A DNA stretch of 64,000 nt. Source: Bacteroidota bacterium (lineage in GTDB: Bacteria; Bacteroidota; Bacteroidia; Cytophagales; Cyclobacteriaceae). Position numbers and translations under genes: made by a program. The notes below the pieces were generated by a model. It was not told where the DNA came from. It searched no databases and worked only from the letters and a program-made list of their open reading frames with translations. The DNA is taken from NCBI GenBank assembly GCA_016178785.1, contig JACOSO010000085.1, positions 98,338 to 162,337 on the forward strand. The letters run 5' to 3'. This document shows, in pieces, positions 1 through 8,580 of this stretch (positions are counted from its first letter, which is position 1; each line of letters opens with the position of its first letter).

Positions 1-633
1 CAGATCAGTGGCATGTTAGAAATCATAAAGCTCACAACAAAAGACCAGCCTGAGGAACAGCAATCATATACTTCGCAAATGGAGAAGGCAGCCAACCGAC
101 TTAAAAATATGGTGACAAAAATATTAGATGTGAGTGCTATTGAGTCGAAAGCTCTGAACATCACTCTGGAGAGAATCAATATTACAGAAGCGCTCGATGA
201 AATTGTGAACCGGTTTGGCGACATTGCAGCGAAAAAGAACATTTCAATAAAGAAAGAATTTGAATCGGGTATTCCATCTATTGAAAGTGACATGGGTTAT
301 GTATCTGAGGTACTGGAAAATCTAATGTCAAATGCGGTTAAGTATTCTCCTCTTGGAAAGCAGGTAACGATAAAGCTAAGTCAGCAAGGTGGTTTTGTGC
401 GTATCGAATTCATCGATCAGGGGCAGGGAATTAACCAAAAGGACATGAAGAACTTGTTTGGCAAATATCATAAGTTGACCGCAAGACCAACTGCGGGTGA
501 AGATTCTACCGGGCTGGGTTTATCAATTGTGAAGAAGTACATACTGGCGCTGAATGGAAGAGTCTGGTGTGAGAGTGAAGAAGGAAAGGGCTCCGATTTT
601 ATAGTGGAGCTTCCAGTTCCTTCAACTATTTAA
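1..633 (+). CDS. Sensor histidine kinase, C-terminal part (5' end outside window)
   Basis: The frame is open from base 1, so the gene begins upstream and only the kinase core is present. Visible are the end of the dimerisation helix (about residues 1-60 from the edge, including ILDVSAIES), then a HATPase_c domain with N-box ENLMSNAVKYSP, G1 box DQGQGI and G2 box TGLGLSI. The H-box with the phosphorylated histidine would lie just off the window. Members of this family phosphorylate a partner response regulator; no regulator gene follows. The protein is clearly paralogous to the kinase at 25957-27231 (shared ILDV-AIES, VLENL-SNA-SP, LFGKY-KL and STGLGLSIVKK), so it may likewise be a cytosolic coiled-coil kinase. 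Confidence 0.9.
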   Translation, partial: QISGMLEIIKLTTKDQPEEQQSYTSQMEKAANRLKNMVTKILDVSAIESKALNITLERINITEALDEIVNRFGDIAAKKNISIKKEFESGIPSIESDMGYVSEVLENLMSNAVKYSPLGKQVTIKLSQQGGFVRIEFIDQGQGINQKDMKNLFGKYHKLTARPTAGEDSTGLGLSIVKKYILALNGRVWCESEEGKGSDFIVELPVPSTI

Positions 634-731
634 GCCTACTGTATTTAGGATTCTTCAATAGAAATCAGGCTTCTTTTTTTACTAACTTAATGATTGAAAC
701 CGTTAGTTGGGTTAAACCAAAACAAAAAAAC

Positions 732-1367
732 ATGAAAAGAAACCTATGTATTATCGCTATGGTTGCGCTACCTTTTATTTTGATGGCACAAAAAGGGAAC
801 TGGTATGTTGGGGGCGTTGTAGGCTATGCCTCTAATACCCTTAAGTCCGCCAGTGGATTTAAAACAGTGAATTCCAGCTGGGCTTTTGGACCGGAGGCAG
901 GAACTTTTTTGCAAGATGATATTCAATTGGGCTTGGCGCTCGGGGTGAGCGGCTCATCCAGCAAAAATGATAACGGTAAGATCCAAACTACTTCCAGTGT
1001 TAGCCCTACTGCATACGTCAGGAAGTTCTTCAAAGTCACCGATGACTTAAGCATGTTTGCGGGCTTTTATTTGAACTATTCCAGTGGAACTACCACTGAC
1101 TATACCGCAACGCCTTCAGTGAAGAGTACTGATTCAGGAGTCGGCTTGCGACTGGGCGTTGGAATTGCTTATGCCTTGTCCGAGCGATTTACCGCTGTAG
1201 GGCAATACGGCCTGATGGGTTATCAAACGGTAAGCCTCAACAATGCAGGGAGCAATTCAAGTTTTAATTTTGGCGTCAACACTGTTGGAAGCAGTACCCT
1301 GAGCCAGGGGAATGGATCAGGGGCAGTTTTTAACATCGGACTTTACTACACATTTAAAAAGGGGTAG
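732..1367 (+). CDS. Small outer-membrane beta-barrel protein
   Basis: About 211 residues. An in-frame start 42 bases earlier exists, but the ATG at 732 begins directly with a signal peptide (MKRNLCIIAMVALPFILMAQ) ending in a typical Bacteroidota A-Q junction, so it is preferred. The mature part is rich in alternating Gly/Ser/aromatic strands (YVGGVVGYASN, GLALGVSGSS, GVGLRLGVGIAYAL) and ends with the strand FNIGLYYTFKKG. This fits an OmpA-like/OprF-like 8-10 strand porin-type barrel in the outer membrane. No specific ligand can be named. It stands alone between the kinase and an opposite-strand pseudogene. Confidence 0.75.
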   Translation: MKRNLCIIAMVALPFILMAQKGNWYVGGVVGYASNTLKSASGFKTVNSSWAFGPEAGTFLQDDIQLGLALGVSGSSSKNDNGKIQTTSSVSPTAYVRKFFKVTDDLSMFAGFYLNYSSGTTTDYTATPSVKSTDSGVGLRLGVGIAYALSERFTAVGQYGLMGYQTVSLNNAGSNSSFNFGVNTVGSSTLSQGNGSGAVFNIGLYYTFKKG

Positions 1368-1447
1368 CGATCGAGAGCATAAGACCCGGGTAGGCAAGTA
1401 CCCGTTTTCGATTTTGAGTGCTTATTCTTGTTGTGCTAATTTTTCTC

Positions 1448-2134
1448 TCATACAAATTCGTAACCATGATTGTTCAGTGGCAATGAGCGAATGCGTTTTG
1501 CGGAGGCTGCAAAAATAGCGTTGGTCAATGCCGGAGCTATTGGCGGAGTGCCGGGCTCACCTACTCCGCCCGGAGCTTCATCACTCTCCATAATATGTAC
1601 TACAATATGAGGCATCGTGCGCATTGTCACCATTTGGTAATTAGGGAAATTACTCTGTACAATTTTTCCATCTTTCACAGAGATCTCACCATAGAGTGCT
1701 GCCGTCAGCCCGTAAACAATTCCGCTTTGCATTTGGCTTTCAATGATTCGTGGGTTAACGGTCTTGCCGCAATCAATTACACAAAAGACCTTTTCTACTT
1801 TGATATTCCTATTGGTGAGAGTGATCTCGGCCACTTCTGCAACGATAGAGCCAAACGATTCATGAAGGGCAATGCCTCGAAATTTTCCTTCCGTTCTTTC
1901 GCCCCACTTGCTCATCTCCGCTACTTTATTCAACACTGCTAAATGACGAGGTGAATTTTTTAGTAATTCTTTCCGGAGTTCATAGGGATCGCGATTGAGA
2001 GTTAAGGCACATTCGTCCATAAACGATTCTGAGAAAAAAGCATTGTGCGAATGCCCCACACTTCTCCAGGTTCCAACCTTCACGGGCAGATCCTTTCCGG
2101 AAGTCAGGTTGGAAGACTGACAGGCCGGTAAAAA
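1448..2134 (-). pseudogene. Truncated molybdenum hydroxylase large subunit (isoquinoline 1-oxidoreductase beta / xanthine dehydrogenase-like)
   Basis: The frame encodes only the last ~210 residues of a molybdopterin-binding aldehyde oxidase/xanthine dehydrogenase-type subunit: TWRSVGHSHNAFFSESFMDE, a stretch with VFCVIDCGKTVNPRIIESQMQSG cut into parts, and the signature GGVGEPGTPPIAPALTNAIF near the end. Complete beta subunits in this family are around 700 residues, so about two thirds of the N-terminus is missing. Upstream on the minus strand, homology fades near 2083-2097 and a stop occurs at 2135-2137. No partner 2Fe-2S alpha subunit is nearby. A GTG at 2083 could start a short product, but without the molybdenum domain's first half it would not be an active enzyme. 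Decayed remnant. Confidence 0.8.
2097..2128. repeat. Imperfect palindrome at the break point of the truncated gene
   Basis: The stretch begins CCGGAAGTCAG and ends CTGACAGGCCGG, so CCGG and GTCAG/CTGAC boxes can pair around a short centre. It lies exactly where similarity to the molybdenum hydroxylase stops, suggesting that a palindromic element or deletion junction caused the truncation. No other identical copy was noticed in the window. Confidence 0.4.
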
Positions 2135-2201
2135 CTATAGAATTTATAGATTACAAAATTTCTTTATTGGTATATTGAACTAACAATCAAAAACAATCGC
2201 C

Positions 2202-2639
2202 ATGAAAGCTCACCTTCCTTTTTACATTTTGATTTTTCTGGTCACTTGTGCAGTGAGCACTTTTGGTCAGGCAAAACCTGACGCCACCTTTACAGTTGAA
2301 AATTATTATAAAGTGAAATGGGGTTATGCGGATGAGTTCATCAGTCTTTATAAAAAAAACCATTATCCCTTACTCAAGAAAGCACAGGAAAAAGGCGATA
2401 TCCTTCAAATCATTGCTGAAAAACCGAGGCTTCATGATTCAGAAGAAAGCCGGTGGGACTTTCGGGTGACGCTGGTGTTTAAAAATGTACAAACAGCCGT
2501 AGACCCCAACTTAACAGAACCATACAAGAAGGTGTTGTATCCAAACCTGGATCAACTTGTCAAAGAGGAGCAGCATCGTTTTGAACTGCTTCTCGCTCAT
2601 TGGGATATCGAAGTGCAAACACTGGATATAGAAAAATAA
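2202..2639 (+). CDS. Exported hypothetical protein
   Basis: 145 residues. The first ~22 residues form a signal peptide (hydrophobic FYILIFLVTCAVSTFGQ), so the product is exported to the periplasm or surface. The mature part begins TVENYYKVKWGYADEFISLY and is mixed polar sequence with KKNHYPLLKKAQEKGDI and a C-terminal helix; there is no metal or catalytic motif I recognise. The length and the paired Tyr/Trp pattern recall dimeric alpha/beta-barrel (ferredoxin-like) domains, but this is only an impression. It stands alone between a pseudogene and convergent minus-strand genes. Confidence 0.7.
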   Translation: MKAHLPFYILIFLVTCAVSTFGQAKPDATFTVENYYKVKWGYADEFISLYKKNHYPLLKKAQEKGDILQIIAEKPRLHDSEESRWDFRVTLVFKNVQTAVDPNLTEPYKKVLYPNLDQLVKEEQHRFELLLAHWDIEVQTLDIEK

Positions 2640-2722
2640 TCGTTAGCCAACTCCTCGGGGACAGAAAAAAAACACCGGCCCGGCACCCTGCAGTACCAAG
2701 CCGATACTATCAATCTGTTTCT

Positions 2723-3148
2723 TCAGGCTTCTTGCAACGCCTTGATGTTAAATTTTTTCATTTTCATATAAGCCTGCATTACGTTTTGTGCTTTGCCGGG
2801 ATTACTTAAAAGTGTCGGCAAGATGGTCGGAACGATCTGCCACGAAACTCCGAACTGGTCTTTTAGCCAACCACACATGCTCTCGCTTCCACCATCTGCG
2901 GTTAGCTTCTCCCAATAGAAGTCTATTTCTTCCTGCGTGTCGCAATTGACTACAAACGAAATGGCTTCGTTGAATTTGAATTGTGGTCCTGCGTTAAGTC
3001 CCATAAACTGTTTTCCGTTCAGTTCAAAGGTTACAACCATTTGATTATCGGCTGTGATTTTTGAGTTCTTAAAAATGCTGCAGTAAAATTTTGCAGCGGC
3101 CTGGGCCTGACCGTCAAACCAAAGGCAAGGATAAATCTGATTTTTCAT
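2723..3148 (-). CDS. VOC family (PhnB / 3-demethylubiquinone methyltransferase-like) protein
   Basis: 141 residues beginning MKNQIYPCLWFDGQAQAAAKFY, the typical opening of PhnB-like vicinal-oxygen-chelate proteins. The central QFMGLNAGPQFKFNEAISF and the later GWLKDQFGVSWQIVP are also signatures of this family. The fold is a single VOC module (two beta-alpha-beta-beta-beta units). Members of the subgroup are often annotated as glyoxalase-like with no proven substrate. It lies 80 bases downstream of the AraC regulator on the same strand and the two may be co-transcribed. Confidence 0.85.
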   Translation of the reverse strand: MKNQIYPCLWFDGQAQAAAKFYCSIFKNSKITADNQMVVTFELNGKQFMGLNAGPQFKFNEAISFVVNCDTQEEIDFYWEKLTADGGSESMCGWLKDQFGVSWQIVPTILPTLLSNPGKAQNVMQAYMKMKKFNIKALQEA

Positions 3149-3229
3149 TTTGTTGTTGGTTTAAAATTGTAAGGCAAAGGTGTGCAAGCCGCAAAACTCA
3201 AAATTGTATGAAACCGACATTTTTCACCT

Positions 3230-4003
3230 TCAAGAGTCGCCACCAAATTTGAGATATTCTTTTGGCGTAACGTGGGTGAATTCTTTGAATGCCCTAATGA
3301 AATGACTTTGGTCTGAATATCCGTTTCCAAAGGCAACATCGGTAAGTTTATGGAAGCGCCTGGTATTAAGTTGCTGAAAGGCTGCATTGAATTGACAAAT
3401 CCGCCTGAAGAGGTTGGGAGAGATGCCGATATTCTTGTCAAACAATCGCTCAAAGGTTCTTTCGGTCATGCATAGTTTATCTTGAACCGTAAGCAAGCTT
3501 TCCTTCGAGGGATTTTTTGAAATGAGTGTGGTTGCCAATTTTATTATTTCTGTCTCCGATTTACTCTTCGTGATCAGGCTGAAAATATAATCGTCAAGAA
3601 GAGACAGTAGCTCATTTGTTGTTGCTGCGTTAAGCAATCGTTCCCTTAACTCATTCGCTTTGGTTGGATGGAGCAAATTCAGGTCGATCGGGTAGTCGGT
3701 TAGTTCTTTTGCCGAAACTCCAAAAAGGGAAAACAAGGAGAACGGCTTGAAGAAGTAGGCAATTAAAGTGAAATCGGTTTTGATAGTGAGCGATTCAGGA
3801 AATACAGTTTGCCCGAATAAGGTGAGGTAGTTTGTTGCCTTGTCTTTGATGGTAGCCTTTGTAGACAGAAACAGAAGGGTAGGAGTTCCGTTAGCAAATA
3901 AAGGCAAGGTAAAAGAATTGGTGACACTGAAATTCTCAATAACTAATATCCTTTCCACATAGTCGGAAATACGATCTGCCGGTATTGGGTAAGTTATTTT
4001 CAT
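3230..4003 (-). CDS. AraC family transcriptional regulator
   Basis: 257 residues. The N-terminal ~130 residues form a sensing domain of the cupin-like type seen in short AraC proteins (IPADRISDYVERILVIENF, later LIAYFFKPFSLFSLFGVSAKEL). The C-terminal ~100 residues carry two helix-turn-helix units (LTVQDKLCMTERTFERLFDK and LTDVAFGNGYSDQSHFIRAFKEF) followed by the family signature TPKEYL. It would bind DNA as an activator or repressor, possibly of the downstream VOC gene. The start ATG is followed by a compact N-terminus and no longer frame exists. Confidence 0.88.
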   Translation of the reverse strand: MKITYPIPADRISDYVERILVIENFSVTNSFTLPLFANGTPTLLFLSTKATIKDKATNYLTLFGQTVFPESLTIKTDFTLIAYFFKPFSLFSLFGVSAKELTDYPIDLNLLHPTKANELRERLLNAATTNELLSLLDDYIFSLITKSKSETEIIKLATTLISKNPSKESLLTVQDKLCMTERTFERLFDKNIGISPNLFRRICQFNAAFQQLNTRRFHKLTDVAFGNGYSDQSHFIRAFKEFTHVTPKEYLKFGGDS

Positions 4004-4455
4004 CGACCTTATTGTGATTCTAAATTAACAGATTTTCCTTTCTCGTTTATTTAGTCAAGAATGAACTCATCAAAGATGGGGTATCCTTTTGTAACACCTC
4101 TCCCAGCAGGGCGATGCGATGGTCAGTTTTCTTTCGACACGCATGGGGCATCATCCATTCCGAGAAACAATACGAAAAGAGATTTTCTTTCATACTTATT
4201 GGTCAAGGACGGGACCTAGGAGTTTCTTCTATTATAGTAGGAGGCTTGTGAGCCAAAATACATTGCTTTATCGTTTATTTTTATCCATATGATTATAGCA
4301 GCAAAATTCATTTCACTTTTGGTGTTACTCGTCCTGAGCTACTCGATTGTTCAAGCAGTTTATTCAGTATACAATCGAAAGAAAAACTAACAGGGACCTC
4401 GCAGCGAGGAAGACTCTTCAAAAAAAAGAAATTATTTTATTAAGATGTAAAAGCT
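4004..4455. other. Intergenic stretch with one tiny membrane-peptide frame
   Basis: About 450 bases between divergent genes. It holds the promoters of the AraC gene (minus) and the patatin gene (plus). The only plausible coding element is the 33-codon frame at 4289-4390 described separately. No strong hairpin, repeat or RNA gene was recognised. Confidence 0.5.
4289..4390 (+). CDS. Possible single-span small membrane peptide
   Basis: ATG to TAA frame of 33 codons, starting MIIAAKFISLLVLLVLSYS and ending NRKKN. It has one hydrophobic helix of about 18 residues followed by a positively charged tail, the usual layout of small one-pass membrane proteins (N-out, C-in). There is no ribosome-binding signal, but Bacteroidota commonly lack one. 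It lies 65 bases before the patatin gene on the same strand and could be a leader or translationally coupled peptide. It may also be chance. Confidence 0.3.
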   Translation: MIIAAKFISLLVLLVLSYSIVQAVYSVYNRKKN

Positions 4456-5598
4456 ATGAAAACAATTTTCAAATCGATAGCCGGTTGCTTGCTGCTGATA
4501 GGGGGCTGCTCTGCTGCCTTCGCACAAGGCGACAGAATTGCTGTGATCTCGGGTGGTGGCGCATATGGTGCCTGGGGTGCAGGCCTATGCCAAAGACTTC
4601 ATGACGTTGATCACTACGATTACAAAATTGTTATTGGCACCAGCACCGGTTCGCTCATGGCTCCACTTGTTCTGCAGAATAATTATACGTTGCTGAAAAC
4701 GGCCTATACTTCGGTAACACAGGGGGATATTTTTAGTGTGAACCCGTTTAAGCCAAACGGACAGATCAGGGGCTTAGTGGCGGGGTGGAGATTCATTTTC
4801 AACAACAGCCTGGGCGAAACTTATCCGCTCCGCAAGCTCATTAAGAAATGGTATACGCAGAGCGACTACGATGCCATCAAGCAGCAGGGAAAAGAGCTCA
4901 TTGTGACTGTGGCAAATATGTCGGATGGAGAACCGTACTACATGTCATCCAATAAGTATGACTATGATGACAGCGACCCGAAATCTGGCGGCAAGCGCCA
5001 CAACTGGAACAGCATGGTCAACTGGATTTGGGCATCGGCCAATGAGCCGGTTTTCATGTCCATTTTTAAAACCGCCAGGTTTGACACCGCAACAAAACTC
5101 CTGCGCAAGGATGCGAATGGAAAGCCAACGAAAGAAGTTTATGTATGGCAGGATGGTGGCATCACGCAGGCAGTAAGCGTCATGGAGGGTTTTAAGAAAG
5201 CCTTTGAACGCAAGATTTACAATGTAGACGTGATTGTGCATGGCATAGCAAAAAGTGAGGTGACCGATTACAACGGCCACGGCACATTCACCGGCCTTAT
5301 GCGCACGATAGGAATACTGACCCATACTGTAAAATTTCAAAACATACAGATGGGTTTGTTGCAGGAACAGGCCAACAAGGCAAGTTGCGCAGTGCCTACA
5401 AAGGATTTTACGATCACCATCTATTATATGAGAGATGCGGAGTATAAACTGCAGCCCAACACAAACGAACTGGTTTTTGATAAGCAGACGATGCTGAAAT
5501 TATACGAAGCCGGATTTGCAGGCAAAGCCGATAAGCAGTCGTTTACTGTGCCCGTGGCTGCGATGGATACCATGATCAAAATGATGCAACTGAAATAA
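4456..5598 (+). CDS. Exported patatin-like phospholipase
   Basis: 380 residues. A signal peptide covers residues 1-24 (hydrophobic core AGCLLLIGGCSAAFAQ; a cysteine at 18 could alternatively be a lipobox-like residue). The patatin fold follows: oxyanion-hole glycine loop GGGAYGAWGAG at about 33-43, nucleophile elbow GTSTG with Ser63, and the catalytic aspartate in WQDGG near residue 235. Ser-Asp dyad enzymes of this family hydrolyse acyl chains from phospholipids or other lipids. Export suggests action in the periplasm or outside the cell. There is no outer-membrane barrel domain of the PlpD type. It is monocistronic, with about 330 bases of non-coding DNA after it. Confidence 0.88.
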   Translation: MKTIFKSIAGCLLLIGGCSAAFAQGDRIAVISGGGAYGAWGAGLCQRLHDVDHYDYKIVIGTSTGSLMAPLVLQNNYTLLKTAYTSVTQGDIFSVNPFKPNGQIRGLVAGWRFIFNNSLGETYPLRKLIKKWYTQSDYDAIKQQGKELIVTVANMSDGEPYYMSSNKYDYDDSDPKSGGKRHNWNSMVNWIWASANEPVFMSIFKTARFDTATKLLRKDANGKPTKEVYVWQDGGITQAVSVMEGFKKAFERKIYNVDVIVHGIAKSEVTDYNGHGTFTGLMRTIGILTHTVKFQNIQMGLLQEQANKASCAVPTKDFTITIYYMRDAEYKLQPNTNELVFDKQTMLKLYEAGFAGKADKQSFTVPVAAMDTMIKMMQLK

Positions 5599-5929
5599 AA
5601 AAGGACATCATTAGGAGATTTAGATTGTTGGTCAGGGATTTTCACCACCGGATCAGCATCACCGTTGATAACAACAAGGTGGATATTTTATAGGGAAGTA
5701 AAAAAGGTAACTGTCATACCGACTGAAATGTAGGGGGTGTGTGAGTTCCGGTATCCATAAGGATTGCTCCGTATTGGGGGATCGCGTAAGTCGTTCGAGT
5801 CGATTTTCTCATTTGTAAATGAGAGCTCTTCCGCGATAATAGTAACAATAAAAAGGGAAGTATTTTAATGCGGAATTAATCAGCAGAATCGAACGGGGCC
5901 GCAAGGACGGATTATCTTTGTTACGCCAA
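5599..5929. other. Intergenic stretch, nothing recognised
   Basis: About 330 bases between two plus-strand genes. I see no convincing frame, hairpin terminator or repeat. It presumably contains the promoter for the small exported protein and possibly for the SulP operon. Confidence 0.4.
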
Positions 5930-6256
5930 ATGAAAAGATATAATTCGCATAGAGTCCTTCAATTGTGCATGTTAGTTTCTATCCTGGCATTGATGTCCGT
6001 GTCGGTTGCCACAAGATTGAATGCAGCGAATCATGTGTCCGAAAAGAATCCTTTTCACCAAAATGCCCCAGATGATGAGGAAAATGATCCCGGTTCCTCG
6101 GAAGACAATGAAAGTGACGGTGAGAACGATTCAGTAATAGTTGAAACAGGATTTATGCTAAGGTCGCCTTCCACTCTAAAACATAATTTATTAATAGACG
6201 TGAATTCATGGGTGGGGCACTTTCCGAAGATTGCTGCACCGCCTCCAAGATCATAA
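5930..6256 (+). CDS. Small exported acidic hypothetical protein
   Basis: 108 residues from the ATG at 5930. A TTG at 5918 is in frame, but the ATG leads straight into the signal sequence. A hydrophobic segment (VLQLCMLVSILALMSVSVA, residues about 10-28) is followed by a strongly acidic, disordered stretch (DDEENDPGSSEDNESDGEND) and a C-terminal part ending in prolines. It is probably secreted or membrane-anchored. No family recognised. It precedes the SulP-carbonic anhydrase pair by about 110 bases on the same strand, so it may share its transcript. Confidence 0.6.
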   Translation: MKRYNSHRVLQLCMLVSILALMSVSVATRLNAANHVSEKNPFHQNAPDDEENDPGSSEDNESDGENDSVIVETGFMLRSPSTLKHNLLIDVNSWVGHFPKIAAPPPRS

Positions 6257-6368
6257 TAATGTCTTAGCCCTAAGACATTTTTTGGCTCAGGCCATTTCTG
6301 ATTTCTAACGCTGACTGCTTACCGAAGAATTTTTTCCATTTGGTGATCCTTATTTAATGTGTCTTAAA

Positions 6369-7913
6369 ATGAACGTCAAAGATTTTTTTAAATATGATTT
6401 TCCTGCTTCGGTAGTAGTATTCTTAGTTGCCCTACCACTGTGTTTAGGGATTGCCCTGGCATCGGGAGCTCCTCTTTTTTCCGGTTTAATTGCAGGTGTA
6501 GTGGGTGGAATAGTTGTGGGCTTACTGAGTGGCTCCTCTCTTAGCGTAAGTGGGCCGGCTGCGGGCTTAACCGTGATCGTGTACCTGGCCATTTCAAAAC
6601 TTGGCTCCTATGAAGCATTTTTATTGAGCGTCTTCTTAGCCGGAATAATACAGCTTGGCTTCGGATTGGTAAGAGCCGGTTCAATCGGTAATTTTTTTCC
6701 AGTTTCTGTTGTCAAAGGTTTGCTGGCCGCTGTAGGTCTGATTCTTATCCTTAAACAAATTCCCCATGCCGTAGGATACGATATGAATTTTGAGGGAGAC
6801 GAAAGTTTTATTCAGCGAGACGGCCGCAATACTTTTTCCACAGTACTCGATGCATTGGACGCATTAACACCCGGAGCGATCGTCATCTGCCTGCTCTCGT
6901 TATTGATTCTGTTTTTATGGGAAAGGCCGGCATTTAAGAAACATAGACTCTTTGGATTGCTTCCAGGCTCCATCGTAGTTGTGGTGTTCGCTATTTTTCT
7001 CAATTGGTTATTCTCCGGGATTCCTTTTCTTTTGCTGGAAGAAAAACATCGGGTGTCGGTTCCTTTGCTTTCGGAGGCTAACGGATTTTCATCCTATTTT
7101 ATCCATCCCGATTTTTCAATGTGGGAAAACCCGAAGGTATACGTTACAGCCTTGACCATTGCTATTGTTGCCAGCCTGGAAACTCTTTTAAGTATTGAGG
7201 CCTGCGATAAGTTAGATCCTCATCGCAGAATAACGCCACTCAATCGGGAGTTGAAAGCACAAGGTGTGGCTAATGCTGTATCCGGATTGCTCGGTGGGCT
7301 ACCGGTTACTTCGGTAATCGTGCGTAGTTCAGTTAACGTGACTGCAGGCGCAAGAAGCAAAGCCTCGGCAGTAATACACAGTGTTATTCTCCTTTTCTCC
7401 ATCCTTGTCATCCCCGAGATACTCCGGATGATTCCGCTCGCCTGTCTTGCCGCTTTACTTATGTCTGTGGGGTACAAATTGGCAAAGCCCGAACTCTTCC
7501 GCGAAATGTATCATAAAGGGTTATCTCAATTTTTGCCTTTCCTGGCAACGGTTGTCATGGTGGTTTTCACTGATCTTTTACAGGGTGTGTTTTGGGGTAT
7601 TATCGTGGCGGTGTTTTTCATACTCAAAACCAATTTCCATCAGAGCATGATACTGGTGAGCAGCAGAAATAGTTATCTCCTGAAATTTACCAAGGACGTT
7701 TCTTTTCTTAGCAAATCAACACTTCGTAATATTTTTCTGACGATCCCGCCCAATTCGAAAATGATGATCGATGGATCTCATTCCAATTTTATTGATCAGG
7801 ATATTAAGGAAACAATCAGTGACTTCCTTAAATTCTGTAAAGCGAACAACATTGAAGTTGAACTAAAAAACATTTCCTTACCAATTAAGAACCAGAGATA
7901 TGGAACGAATTGA
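6369..7913 (+). CDS. SulP family inorganic anion (probably bicarbonate) transporter
   Basis: About 514 residues from the ATG at 6369 (an ATG at 6357 adds four residues). Typical SulP opening: FFKYDFPASVVVFLVALPLC, then LASGAPLFSGLIAGVVGGIV and LSVSGPAAGLTVIV, with about 12-14 hydrophobic helices to residue ~430. The tail from ~435 (MMIDGSHSNFIDQDIKETI) is a short STAS domain. SulP proteins move sulfate, bicarbonate or other anions across the inner membrane. The stop overlaps the start of a beta-carbonic anhydrase by 14 bases, so the two proteins are translationally coupled and bicarbonate is the most likely substrate. Substrate is inference. Confidence 0.92.
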   Translation: MNVKDFFKYDFPASVVVFLVALPLCLGIALASGAPLFSGLIAGVVGGIVVGLLSGSSLSVSGPAAGLTVIVYLAISKLGSYEAFLLSVFLAGIIQLGFGLVRAGSIGNFFPVSVVKGLLAAVGLILILKQIPHAVGYDMNFEGDESFIQRDGRNTFSTVLDALDALTPGAIVICLLSLLILFLWERPAFKKHRLFGLLPGSIVVVVFAIFLNWLFSGIPFLLLEEKHRVSVPLLSEANGFSSYFIHPDFSMWENPKVYVTALTIAIVASLETLLSIEACDKLDPHRRITPLNRELKAQGVANAVSGLLGGLPVTSVIVRSSVNVTAGARSKASAVIHSVILLFSILVIPEILRMIPLACLAALLMSVGYKLAKPELFREMYHKGLSQFLPFLATVVMVVFTDLLQGVFWGIIVAVFFILKTNFHQSMILVSSRNSYLLKFTKDVSFLSKSTLRNIFLTIPPNSKMMIDGSHSNFIDQDIKETISDFLKFCKANNIEVELKNISLPIKNQRYGTN

Positions 7914-8550
7914 AAAATTATTATTGCAAAACAAAGCATGGGTCGAGCAAAGGAATCAGGCTGACCCCAACTTCTTCCACCGTTTATCCAACATTCAAAC
8001 GCCACAGTTTCTCTGGATCGGATGCTCAGACAGTCGTGTTCCTGCCAATGAAATCACGGGCACTGACCCTGGAGAAATGTTTGTGCACCGGAACATTGCC
8101 AACATGGTTATTCACACAGACATGAGCCTTTTGAGCGTTCTTGACTACGCGGTAAATGTACTTCACGTAGCTCATGTTATTGTGTGTGGTCACTATGGTT
8201 GTGGGGGTATAAAAGCTGCCATGAGCGATAAACAATTCGGACTCATCGATAATTGGATAAGACACATTAAGGACGTCTATCGTCTCCATCGGGATGAGTT
8301 GGACTCCATAGAGAATATACAACAACGGGAGAACCGGCTTATCGAGCTCAATGTGATTGAACAGGTCAATGATCTGACCAAGACCTCCATCATCCAAAAC
8401 GCATGGACATCGCGCGAAAGCCCGTTCGTGCACGGTTGGGTATATGACATTCGAAACGGATTGATTAAAGATTTGCAAGTGACCGTGCGAGATAATAATA
8501 AGCCGTTGGATAACCGTAAGTACAGATCAAATTCAAATTTGAAAACGTAA
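7900..8550 (+). CDS. Beta-class carbonic anhydrase
   Basis: 216 residues. Zinc ligands are visible at Cys42 (GCSDSR), His98 and Cys101 (GHYGCGG), with the Asp44-Arg46 dyad. These are the same positions as in the E. coli beta enzyme. It interconverts CO2 and bicarbonate in the cytoplasm. The start overlaps the end of the SulP gene by 14 bases, so the pair forms a bicarbonate uptake/hydration unit for anaplerotic carboxylation. The last ~15 residues (RKYRSNSNLKT) are a basic tail of no known role. Confidence 0.95.
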   Translation: MERIEKLLLQNKAWVEQRNQADPNFFHRLSNIQTPQFLWIGCSDSRVPANEITGTDPGEMFVHRNIANMVIHTDMSLLSVLDYAVNVLHVAHVIVCGHYGCGGIKAAMSDKQFGLIDNWIRHIKDVYRLHRDELDSIENIQQRENRLIELNVIEQVNDLTKTSIIQNAWTSRESPFVHGWVYDIRNGLIKDLQVTVRDNNKPLDNRKYRSNSNLKT

Positions 8551-8580
8551 ACAGATTATTTACAAATGAATCGTGTGTTG

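Noticed and set aside
1312..1942. Plus-strand frames of 68 and 115 residues
   Set aside because: One overlaps the end of the barrel gene out of frame, the other is antisense to the molybdenum hydroxylase remnant.
5018..5060. Possible tRNA-like fold near 5599-5929 and elsewhere
   Set aside because: No T-loop GTTCGA-type sequence with a matching acceptor stem was found in any of the gaps I read.
4945..5340. Minus-strand 131-residue frame
   Set aside because: Antisense to the patatin-like gene and without any recognisable feature.
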